This document shows, in pieces, positions 21,738-31,108 of a stretch of DNA of 64,000 nt (its first letter is position 1; every line of letters begins with the position of its first letter). Both the position numbers and the translations under genes were made by a program. The notes under the pieces are model-generated. The model was not told the DNA's origin. It made no database searches and saw nothing but the letters and a program-made list of their open reading frames with translations. The stretch comes from Hanleya hanleyi (Eukaryota > Mollusca > Polyplacophora > Lepidopleurida > Hanleyidae), in contig JAVTVY010039322.1 in the NCBI GenBank assembly GCA_036873755.1, positions 104,104-168,103 of the forward strand, read 5' to 3'.

Positions 21738-21992
21738 CTCCCCAATGTGACATCATACCCACGCTGGAGGAGCCGCGTTGGGTATATTTACAATTCAAGA
21801 AGATTCTTGTCCAATCAGAGGCCACCATTTGCATCTGTCATATTCGTTCCTGTCCGTTAGATGTATTCTCGGCTACTCTTGTCCAATCAGAAGTCGCCAT
21901 TTCAGAAAGTTCCATCTTCGGCCATGTTCGCTCTGAACCGTTTGTTCTAATCGTCATCGAACAGGCCAGGATACCGTTGAGGAAACATATCC

Positions 21993-22856
21993 TCAGATAG
22001 TTGTTTGCGCATTCTGAGTATCTATCAGTGCATGGGTGAATACTTTCATCCGATGGGGGTGGTGGGTCAGTTTAACCACGAAGAACGTAACATTGGTGAC
22101 CCTCTCCACTATCCACTTGGTGTTGGGACGCTGTTCATAGGCCCATTCCAAGGGATCCACAGTGTCCAGTTGGGCCAGCATCGTCTCTAGCGACGCCCGA
22201 TTGGTGATTGTGAAAGGATGGTCGTACACTGGGTTGATGGCACTGGAATAGAAATAGCACAATTCACGCGTCATCTTATGGCATAAGATGTACCCAAATG
22301 CTACATTTAATGTGAAGGACGTAGGTTGGTCATTGAAGATGGCTTCCACGTAGCTGCGTAGACGGGCGAGGTCGGTCAGTCGGAAATTGTACAAGTCCAA
22401 TATAGGGCGATGACGGTGGAAGCAGTGTCGGATCATGGACCAATGGCGTCGATACATCTCACTCACTGGATGATCTTCGGGTAAGAGATCGCTGGGAACA
22501 TCCACCGCATCTTCCAGAAAATGTTCGTTGTTGTCAGGCGTATGACTGGAAACAGTAATGCTAGGGACCGGCTGGATATCTAGGCTCTTCTGAGCTGTGG
22601 GTATAGGCGGGCTCTCCGTGATCGCATCACCAGTGGCATTCTCCTCCCCGGGTTCATCTTCAGTGGATCTGTCCCTCCTGGGTGCCTCTTTAGTGGGAAG
22701 TTGTCCCTCATACCGTGGTGACGGACCATGAATCAAACGCTCATGCCGTTTTAACTGACTGGGTCGTTTGAAGAGTTGACCACGCTCCTGTGGTGCACCA
22801 TGTACCCTAGGATGTTCACGAATGTTCCACCATCCCGGCCTTCTATCAGGCCCAGG
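21993..22856 (-). CDS. Unrecognised 288-codon open frame, left-arm copy
   Basis: Open from just after a TGA at about 22857-22859 to 21993. The first ~130 codons contain no ATG, so it is probably a 3' exon or needs a non-AUG start; the first in-frame Met is in the [11 protein letters not shown] block. The N-terminal third is Arg/Gly/Pro-rich and acidic. The C-terminal half is a compact, aromatic-rich domain ([61 protein letters not shown]). There is no membrane segment, zinc motif or catalytic triad I can name. It is nearly identical to the copy at 24170-25033, transcribed away from the element centre, with a polyA signal ~255 bp downstream. It may be an element-encoded replication, structural or regulatory protein; the function is unknown. 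Confidence 0.55.
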   Translation of the reverse strand, partial: PGPDRRPGWWNIREHPRVHGAPQERGQLFKRPSQLKRHERLIHGPSPRYEGQLPTKEAPRRDRSTEDEPGEENATGDAITESPPIPTAQKSLDIQPVPSITVSSHTPDNNEHFLEDAVDVPSDLLPEDHPVSEMYRRHWSMIRHCFHRHRPILDLYNFRLTDLARLRSYVEAIFNDQPTSFTLNVAFGYILCHKMTRELCYFYSSAINPVYDHPFTITNRASLETMLAQLDTVDPLEWAYEQRPNTKWIVERVTNVTFFVVKLTHHPHRMKVFTHALIDTQNAQTTI

Positions 22857-22904
22857 TCAGAAGCTCTCATGGCCTGCATGTGAATGGTCAGTCATATTGT
22901 GCGT

Positions 22905-23430
22905 ATGCATGTGTGCGTCAGTGTGTATGCATCTGTGTGTGCGTGTGTGTGTGTGTGTACGTGTGTTGGTGTGTATGCGTCTGTGTGTATGTATCTGTGT
23001 GTATGTGGGTGTATGTATCTGTGTGTATACATCTGTGTGCGTGTGTGTGTGTGTGCTTGCGTGTGTGTACGCGTGTGTGTGTGTGTGGGCTTGCGTGTGT
23101 GTGTGTGTGTGTGTGTGTATGTACGTGTGTGCGTGTATGTGTGTATGTGTATGTGTGTGTGTGTGCCTGTATGTGTGTATGTGTATGTGTGTGTGTGTGT
23201 GCCTGTATGTGTGTGTATGTATGTGTGTGAGTGCGTGTGTATGCATGTGTGTGTATGCGTCTGTGTGTGTATGCGTCTGTGTGTGCTTGCGAGAGTGTGT
23301 ATGCGTGTGTGTATGCGTGCGTGTGTATGTGTATGTGCGTGTGTGTACGCGAGTGCGTGTATGCGTCTGCGTGTATATGCGTGCGTGTGTGTATGCGGGT
23401 ATGTGTGTATGCGTGATGTGGCGGTGATTA
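22905..23430 (+). repeat. TG/CA microsatellite, left arm
   Basis: (tg)n mixed with tgtatg, tgcgtg and tctgtgtg units over ~525 bp. All six frames stay open, giving Cys-Val or Thr-His repeat 'proteins' that I do not regard as genes. Mirror image at 23806-24125. Confidence 0.92.
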
Positions 23431-23548
23431 CGAGCTTGGTAGGATTCTAGATTAACCTGGGAAGGATGGGCAGTTCTATTTGGACCAATCAGCGGTCGAG
23501 AAAAAGAACCAATCAGCGGTCGAACAATCAGCCAATCGATAAGCACCG

Positions 23549-23770
23549 GCGCGCAAAGGTTTCCACCGTGGTGGAAACCTTTACACCGCGCGCGCCGGGG
23601 TCAAAGGTCAGTTCCGGTCACGTGAACGGAAGCGGAAGTGACCTCACAGAGGTCATATGCAAATGTCACTTCCGAGCTCTGAGCTCCACAGGCTTTGAGC
23701 TCCAAGAGCTCCAGCGGACCGCGTCGAAAGACTACCGTAGGGACCCCAAGTCCCCGAGGTATGGAAAAAT
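23549..23770. promoter_or_regulatory. Central spacer, candidate bidirectional promoter/origin
   Basis: Non-palindromic core between the arms. It holds a 13-bp-arm hairpin (aaaggtttccacc/ggtggaaaccttt, 23555-23582), a nuclear-receptor DR1-like ggtcaaaggtca (23599-23610), an E-box cacgtg (23619-23624) and an inverted tgacct/aggtca pair (23639-23655). An octamer atgcaaat (23657-23664) and cacttccg (23667) follow. Several CCAAT boxes (23484-23535) lie at the arm edge. The two open frames diverge from here. Motif matches are by eye and function is inference. Confidence 0.45.
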
Positions 23771-23805
23771 CCGGTGCTTATCGATTGGCTGATTGTTCGA
23801 CAGAC

Positions 23806-24059
23806 GCATACACACACAGACGCATACACACACATGCATACACACAAGCACTCACACACATACATACACACACATACAGGCACACACACACACATACACA
23901 TACACACATACACGCACATACACACACACACACACGCAAGCCCACACACACACACACGCGTACACACACGCAAGCACACACACACACACACACGCACACA
24001 GATTTATACACACAGATACATACACCCACATACACACAGATACATACACACAGACGCAT

Positions 24060-24090
<31 letters not shown>

Positions 24091-24125
24091 CAGATGCATA
24101 CACACTGACGCACACATGCATACGC
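23806..24125 (+). repeat. CA/TG microsatellite, right arm
   Basis: Mirror of 22905-23430, ~200 bp shorter. Frames with His-Thr or Cys-Val repeats are artefacts of the repeat. The His-Thr frame runs directly into the same conserved HAGHESF-TGA as in the left arm. Confidence 0.92.
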
Positions 24126-24169
24126 ACAATATGACTGACCATTCACATGCAGGCCATGAGAGCTTCTGA

Positions 24170-25033
24170 CCTGGGCCTGATAGAAGGCCGGGATGGTGGA
24201 ACATTCGTGAACATCCTAGGGTACATGGTGCACCACAGGGGCGTGGTCAACTCTTCAAACGACCCAGTCAGTTAAAACGGCATGAGCGTTTGATTCATGG
24301 TCCGTCACCACGGTATGAGGGACAACTTCCCACTAAAGAGGCACCCAGGAGGGACAGATCCACTGAAGATGAACCCGGGGAGGAGAATGCCACTGGTGAT
24401 GCGATCACGGAGAGCCCGCCTATACCCACAGCTCAGAAGAGCCTAGATATCCAGCCGGTGCCTAGCATTACTGTTTCCAGTCATACGCCTGACAACAACG
24501 AACATTTTCTGGAAGATGCGGTGGATGTTTCCAGCGATCTCTTACCCGAAGATCATCCAGTGAGTGAGATGTATCGACGCCATTGGTCCATGATCCGACA
24601 CTGCTTCCACCGTCATCGCTCTATATTGGACTTGTACAATTTCCGACTGACCGACCTCGCCCGTCTACGCAGCTACGTGAAAGCCATCTTCAATGACCAA
24701 CCTACATCCTTCACATTAAATGTAGCATTTGGGTACATCTTATGCCATAAGATGACGCGTGAATTGTGCTATTTCTATTCCAGTGCCATCAACCCGGTGT
24801 ACGACCATCCTTTCACAATCACCAATCGGGCGTCGCTAGAGACGATGCTGGCCCAACTGGACACTGTGGATCCCTTGGAATGGGCCTATGAACAGCGTCC
24901 CAACACCAAGTGGATAGTGGAGAGGGTCACCAATGTTACGTGCTTCGTGGTTAAACTGACCCACCACCCCCATCGGCTGAAAGTATTCACCCATGCACTG
25001 ATAGATACTCAGAATGCGCAAACAACTATCTGA
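24170..25033 (+). CDS. Unrecognised 288-codon open frame, right-arm copy
   Basis: Same protein as the minus-strand copy at 21993-22856, with only a handful of substitutions over the last 247 residues (for example one Pro/Ser, one Glu/Lys and one Phe/Cys change). The frame opens right after a TGA at 24167-24169, preceded in the same frame by the CA-repeat frame. No ATG occurs in the first ~130 codons, so upstream splicing (AG candidates at 24130-24190) or non-AUG initiation is needed. Conserved features: Arg-rich start, acidic linker, helical C-terminal domain with [16 protein letters not shown] and WIVERVTNV blocks. The domain is not recognised. AATAAA follows at 25289. Confidence 0.55.
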   Translation, partial: PGPDRRPGWWNIREHPRVHGAPQGRGQLFKRPSQLKRHERLIHGPSPRYEGQLPTKEAPRRDRSTEDEPGEENATGDAITESPPIPTAQKSLDIQPVPSITVSSHTPDNNEHFLEDAVDVSSDLLPEDHPVSEMYRRHWSMIRHCFHRHRSILDLYNFRLTDLARLRSYVKAIFNDQPTSFTLNVAFGYILCHKMTRELCYFYSSAINPVYDHPFTITNRASLETMLAQLDTVDPLEWAYEQRPNTKWIVERVTNVTCFVVKLTHHPHRLKVFTHALIDTQNAQTTI

Positions 25034-25288
25034 GGATATGATTCCTCAACGGTATCCTGGCCTGCCCGATGACGATTAGAACAAACGGTTCAGAGCGAAC
25101 ATGGCCGAAGATGGAACTTTCAGAAATGGCGACTTCTGATTGGACAAGAGTAGCCGAGAATACATCTAACGGGCAGGAACGAATATGACAGATGCAAATG
25201 GTGGCCTCTGATTGGACAAGAATCTTCTTGAATTGTAAATATACCCAACGCGGCTCCCCCAGCGTGGGTATGATGTAACATTGGGGAG

Positions 25289-25294
25289 AATAAA
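25289..25294 (+). terminator. PolyA signal AATAAA downstream of right-arm ORF
   Basis: Located 255 bp after the stop codon, mirrored in the left arm at 21732-21737. Confidence 0.45.
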
Positions 25295-25619
25295 CTATAT
25301 GAAAAAACTTCTTGTTGTTGTTGTTCTCTCATGTATCATCCTTGTTGTTGTTGTTGCTGTTGTTGTTCTCTCTCCGGTCTATATCATGGCGTTATGTTAG
25401 AGTGTTAAGGTGTAACGACGGGCGTTGACGGGCGTGGAATATCAGAGCTTACTGTTATCGACTCTGTAATTGGGTCCAATGGGCCTGTTGAGTTTGATGT
25501 CCAATAAACATAAACATAAACATTTCGAAGAATTAGTGACAATTCCATGGAATATCAGAGCTTCTGAGCTATTTCACCAGGGCGTTGAAGCATTAAGAAT
25601 GGCGTTGGTGGGTGTTGCT

Positions 25620-26330
25620 ACAAGATGACACCTCACACGACGCATTCGCACCGCGGATGGTCCATGTCTACACCAAGTAACATCCTTCACTGCTAAAAAA
25701 TGCCCACTTTCGCTACTACTCGTACTGATGACGTCACCAATGACGTCACAGATGCTGTGGATATCCCTCAAATTGGGGTCTATACCCCGAGAGCTACAAC
25801 ATGACACCTCCCATGACGCATTCGGACCAAGGATGGTCCATCTCTACACCAAATACCACCCTTCACTGCCCCAAAATGCTCACTTTCGCTACTACTCCTA
25901 CTGATGACGTCACCAATGACGTCACAGATGCTGTGGACAGCCCTCAAATCGAGGTCTGCACGCCGAGAACTACAAGATGACACCCCACACGACGCATTCG
26001 GACTGAGGATGAAGCATCCCTACCCCAAATACCTTCCTTCACTGCCCCAAAATGCACACTTTCGCTACTACTCGTACTGATGACGTCACCAATGACGTCA
26101 CAGATGCTGTGAACAGCCCCCAAATCGGGGTCTACACCCCGAGGGCTACAAAATGACACCTCCCAGGACGCATTCGGAGCAAGGATGGTCCATCTCTACA
26201 CCAAATACCTTCCTTTCACTGCCCCAAAATGCCCACTTTACTTACTACTCGTACTGATGATGTCACCGATGACGTCACAGGTGACGTGAACAGCCCTCAA
26301 ATCGGGGTCTACACCCCGAGAGCTACAAGA
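25620..26330 (+). repeat. 176 bp CRE-motif tandem array, right arm (4 units)
   Basis: Mirror of 20790-21500. Each unit has tgatgacgtcaccaatgacg and 'cactttcgctactact'. Confidence 0.85.
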
Positions 26331-26389
26331 TGACACCTTCCAGGACGCATTCGAGCCGTGAATAGCCCATCTCGACCCCAAATACCTTC

Positions 26390-26880
26390 ATGTACTGCCC
26401 CAAAATGGCCACTTTACTTATTACAACCAACTGCGCATGCGCAGATTAACGCGACTTGCACTTAAAAACACACCATTCCGATTCAACCCACACAAGCTTC
26501 ACTTTGACACCTTCCACGACCCATTCGGACCCATAGCGGTCCATATCTACCCCAAACACACACCCACATACCCCCTAAAATGCCTGCTTTCTCTACTACG
26601 GCCAGACTGCGCATGCGCAGATTGACGCGACTTGCATTTAAAAACACGCCATCCTGACTCTACCCCACACAAGCTTCACTTTGACACCTTCCACGACCCA
26701 TTCGGACCCATAGCGGTGCATCTCTACCCCAAACACACACCCACATACCCCAAAAATGCCTGCTTTCTCTACTACGGCCAGGCTGCGCATGCGCAGACTA
26801 TTGAACACGGACGAACCATTAGTGTAGTCAAGTGCTCCTGCATGAGAGCTTCAAAATAAGACCGCATACGACACCATTGA
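26390..26880 (+). repeat. NRF1-motif units, right arm (3 units)
   Basis: ctgcgcatgcgcag near 26428, 26608 and 26785, each followed by 'cacaagcttcactttgacac'. Mirror of 20300-20790. Confidence 0.8.
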
Positions 26881-27029
26881 ACCATTAGTGGCCCACCTAG
26901 ACCCCAACACGTCCACCCCGTATGGACCTACACACCCATAGCCATGCAGTATAGGCCTATGGGTCTACCCAGGCCTCGGTGACTTTTTCCAAAAATTTCA
27001 CCGATTCGCTCCGGGACACTTCCTATCGT

Positions 27030-27830
27030 GTTCTAAATGACGAGACGTGAAAAACAAATCCAAACAACCATACCGCAAATGTATAGAAGTAGGTTTCCCA
27101 GGGGGACAAACATTGGACCTATACCTCCAGTATGGGACTATATGGGTCTATATGGGCTGTATGGTACTTTTTCAAAAATTTCACCGATTCGCTCCGGGAC
27201 ACTTCCTATCATGTTTGTCTTGACGAGACTAAACAAATAAATCCAAACAACCATACCGCAAATGTCTAGAAGTAGGTTTCCCAGTGGGACAAACATTGGT
27301 CCTATACCCCCAGTATTGGACTAAATGGGTCTATATGGGCTGTATGGTACTTTTTCAAAAATTTCACCGATTCGCTCCGGGACACTTCCTATCATGTTTG
27401 TCTTGACGAGACTAAGAAAACAAATCCAAACAACCATACCGCAAATGTCTAGAAGTGGGTTTTCCAGTGGGACAAACATTGGTCCTATACCCCCAGTATG
27501 GGCCTATATGGGTCTATATGGGCTGTATGGTACTTTTTGCAAAATTTCACCGATTCGCTCCGCGACACTTCCTATCATGTTTGTCTTGACGAGACTAAGA
27601 AAACAAATCCAAACAACCATACCGCAAATGTCGAGAAGTGGGTTTCCCAGTGGGACAAACATTGGTCCTATACCCCCAGTATGGGACTATATGGGTCTAT
27701 ATGGGCTGTATGGTACTTTTTCAAAAATTTCACCGTTTCGCTCCGCGACACTTCCTATCATGTTTGTCTTGACGAGACTAAGAAAACGAGACCCCACAAA
27801 CTATACCGCAAATGTCGAGAAGTAGGTTTC
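27030..27830 (+). repeat. ~184 bp tandem array, right arm (about 5 units)
   Basis: Five units, 'aaacattggtcctatacccc' at about 27109, 27294, 27479 and 27661; the left arm has three. The 166-codon frame with repeated MGLYGLYGTF-like peptides follows the repeat and is not taken as a gene. Confidence 0.85.
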
Positions 27831-28104
27831 CCAGGATGGTCCTATACCCCACATATCCCATATAGGCATTTTCCGTAATTTAGGATAAAGTCCGTGTTCC
27901 GTATTTTTTCAGGAAAAATTTTACATACACCCATCCTGGAACTAGGGGGAGATAACCCTATTGATAGGCAAGCCCCGTTAAGCCCGGCGACCTATATACC
28001 TCCATACCCCATATAGGCATTTTCCCGGATTTTTCGATAAAGTCCGTGTTCCGTTTTTTTTTTCAGGAATAATTTTACATGCACCCACCCATGACTGGAT
28101 GCCC

Positions 28105-28910
28105 CTTCACGAATGCTTCACATTGATACCTCGTATGACCCCATCGGCCCATTGGGGGCTCCCCTAGATCCCAAAACGTCTATTTCCATACCCTTTTCCC
28201 ACAATTACCTGTCTGCGCATGCGCAGAATGGTGACAACGCCCGAGCCGCTAGTCCAGTCAGATGCCCCTTCACGAATGCTTCACATGGATACCTCATATG
28301 ACCCCATTGGACCATTAGGGTCTCCCCTAGCTCCAAAACGTCTATTTCCATACCCTTTGGCCACCGCGCATGCGCAGAATGCCGATATTTCAACCCCACA
28401 CCCAGCCCATCAGATGCCCCTTCACGAATGCTTCACTTTGATACCTCACTCGACCCCACTGGACCATTAGTGGCTCCCCTAGCTCCAAAACGTCTATTTT
28501 CATACCCTTTGGCCACCGCGCATGCGCAGAATGCCGATATTTCAACCCCACACCCAGCCCATCAGATGCCCCTTCACGAATGCTTCACTTTGATACCTCA
28601 CTCGACCCCATTGGCCCATTAGGGGCTCCCCTAGCTCCAAAACGGCTATTTTCATACCCTTGGGCCACCGCGCATGCGCAGAATGCCGATATTTCAACCC
28701 CACACCCAGCCCATCAGATGCCCCTTCACGAATGCTTCACTTTGATACCTCACTCGACCCCACTGGACCATTAGTGGCTCCCCTATCTCCAAAACGTCTA
28801 TTTCCATACCCTTTGGCCACCGAGCATGCGCAGAATGCCGATATTTCAACCCCACACCCAGCCCATTAGATGCCCCTTCACGAATGCTTCACTTTGATAC
28901 CTCATACGAC
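28105..28910 (+). repeat. 152 bp tandem array near right end (about 5 units)
   Basis: Units 'ccccttcacgaatgcttcac'...'ccaaaacgtctattttcat'...'accgcgcatgcgcagaatg' repeat at 152-bp spacing. The left arm keeps only one partial unit (19395-19445), so this array expanded after, or escaped, arm homogenisation. Confidence 0.85.
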
Positions 28911-29148
28911 CCAATCGGACCATTTTATCTAGGGACTACTTTTTTCCCGCGACCGCATCACCGCCAGGACCGCATCACCGCGGAGGAATACATCCCCTTT
29001 TCCACAAAATTCAAGATGGCAGCCAAACTCTGTCAGATCGAGTTGTCTCCCTTGCGTGCAGAGTGTACAGATGGCGCCACCATCAGATAGTGACGTCATT
29101 TTTACATCCGGGTGAAATAGAACTCGAAAAGCACTATCTCTACTACTG

Positions 29149-29340
29149 TGTTCAGTTTCTGATAAAATTCAAGATGGCGGTCAAACCATGTGACCTAAGA
29201 GCAAAACTTTTGCATATTCGTGATCGGCATATCGAAATGCATATATGTAGCCATTTTCCCCATCCAAATCCGTTATTTGATAATCCGACAATTTTGATTG
29301 GTCTATGGCCGCCATTTTATTTCACGGAGTAAATTTTCAA
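29149..29340 (+). repeat. Dispersed repeat copy B ('tgttcagtttctga')
   Basis: Direct-orientation partner of 18619-18815, abutting the right end of the giant inverted-repeat element. Confidence 0.8.
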
Positions 29341-30935
29341 ATAGAATAGAGCCTGCAACCCTAATAATTGTAACTGAGAATCATTGACAATTTTTCTTTT
29401 AGCACAGATCCTCTTCAAGGAAGTCATCATTGTGTCTACATGTACCAACCAGTACATATTGCTGTGTGTGAATTACAGCTTTTATTAGACATATCCTGAA
29501 AATTGATGATTTCACTAAGACCACCAGCCGGAAGACAAAGGGACAATGAACATAAACCCAAGCTCAGAGGTTGTGTCTGTAATTCTATTGATTTAACATG
29601 TTTAAGACAATATGCTTGAAACAATGCAAATGCTCAGCTCACCTGTTAGCTGTATGTCTTAGAGAGGAAACTCAATTACAACACCCCGTGTGCCATATAC
29701 CTGTAACATTCGATTACCCCGAGCTTTAAGTTTATTGTATCGGGTCGAAGCTTCAAAATCTCGTTTTTGGTTTTTTGCCTTATACCAGAGTACACAGTCA
29801 AACTTACAAGTTGGGGGGAATAAGAGAGTATGAAAATTAGTGCATTGTAGTAAAAAAACATGACTTTTAAAACAAAAAGTAATTTTCCCCGTTCTAATTT
29901 CTCTCTTGTTATTTGATGTACAAACATGAACTTTGGACACAATAAGCCAATCATGTAGATCTTCAAAAGGTTGCCTCAAGTTCGGCCCTGTTAATGCATT
30001 ATTTATGATTTAGTGGAGAGGGGTCGACATTTTGTAGATTTTTTCAATCTTTCAACTTTGTACAACTATAAAAAAAACTTCTAGCCCCTAACTAAAAAAA
30101 CTGAGGCAACCTATTTTTATTCAAATGGTAAAGTTCATTATTCCAAAAAGTAACTTTGTCTAATGAAAACTGAGAGATTTATTAGCGCGTGATTTTGAGG
30201 ACTATACTTTTCTAAATGACATCATTTATCTTTAAATAAATTCTCGCAGTACTTGATCAAACAAATTGGCCCCTGCTGATGTTTTTAGTGGAGTGTGGTT
30301 TAATCAGGCTGAACTGCCGGCCATCCACCATGTTTTATAACAACGATGACCTTTGATTGCCCAATTTGTTGACAAAGCGGCTGTTATTATGCTTGTACAA
30401 ACGAGTAAAAATAAGACTTGATGACTATACTTACCTAAACTACCAAGGACGTCTCCATCAGTGAGAAAATCTGACGAAACGAAGCGAAATGCAATACCCG
30501 CATTCCCTCCTGCACATGTTTACATTAGCAGACAGCTAAACCGGAACAGACCGCGGTGCAGTGAGCGCTAGCGCCACCTTGCGGCCGAAACCGGCATTAG
30601 GAATAGCGCAAAACCCGGATCGGATGCTCCTAGAAAGGAGCTAGTTTGGCTTTTCGAGTGTAGTCAGCAGACTTTCGCAAACTTGCAAAGCGTCTACATT
30701 CTCGAACGCACACATGTATGATTAATCCAACCCATTGTCTATAGCTGAGATATGCTCGAACTGGTTCTTGATTCCAGTTCTTTACTGTTTGTCTTCTTCT
30801 TCGAACTACCATTACTAACTCTGCTGGAAGTCCGGCGATTGAAAGCTGGAGATTCTGTCTCAGTTCAGAAACTTGCTGTCGAAATCATTCGGCGGGTTCT
30901 TGATTAGCACGGTCTCAGTCAGTCATTCTGAATGA
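29341..30935. other. Intergenic; possible non-coding first exon near 30437-30540 (-)
   Basis: A 106-codon minus-strand frame at 29659-29979 has no recognisable domain. On the minus strand a consensus donor (GTTTAG|GTAAGTATAG) lies at about 30437. The ATG before it reaches a stop before the donor, so at best this is a 5' UTR exon. Confidence 0.3.
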
Positions 30936-31108
30936 TTTGATGATGCAATATACGGCAGTAGTTGGAGCATGAATGCAATGCTAAACCGCGACCAGCACAC
31001 ACGCTTACCGTCTTAAATAAACGGATACCCCGCGTATAGTCCCAAGCTGAACACTATTCCCTGTTTGTACAACTATAACAACACGCTCAAAACCCAATTA
31101 CAAACATA
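30936..31108 (+). repeat. Dispersed repeat, copy 2 (partner at 5356-5536)
   Basis: Ends 'acataatcgac' like copy 1, but is followed by 'taaaaaccactc' instead of the Polinton end. This makes it a useful empty-site-like comparison. Confidence 0.75.

Larger units (their letters stand above)
19153..29148. mobile_element. ~10 kb giant inverted-repeat (foldback) element
   Basis: The left arm 19153-23548 and right arm 23771-29148 are near-identical reverse complements, joined by a 222-bp spacer. Ends are CAGTAGTAGAGATAGTGC and its complement. The tetranucleotide TGTT sits directly outside both ends (19149-19152; 29149-29152), fitting a 4-bp target duplication. Each arm carries one ~288-codon open frame, a TG/CA array and several tandem unit arrays; the right arm is ~1 kb longer through unit expansion. 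The shared termini, arms and flanking repeat suggest an active or recently active transposon. I cannot name the superfamily; several DNA-transposon groups make 4-bp duplications. Confidence 0.85.

Noticed and set aside
22822..24204. Long open frames encoding Cys-Val or Thr-His repeats on both strands
   Set aside because: They are translations of the TG/CA microsatellites, open in several frames at once. The composition is explained by the dinucleotide repeat and no gene needs to be assumed.
27037..27878. Repeated MGLYGLYGTF / RLRKQIQTTIPQ peptides
   Set aside because: They follow the ~184-bp tandem units, shift frame where the unit length is not a multiple of three, and contain no independent coding signal.
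19153..29148. Idea that the 10 kb inverted repeat is an integrated herpesvirus-like segment
   Set aside because: Large inverted repeats occur in such genomes, but no capsid, polymerase, terminase or other viral hallmark is encoded here, and the element has transposon-like ends with a 4-bp flanking repeat.
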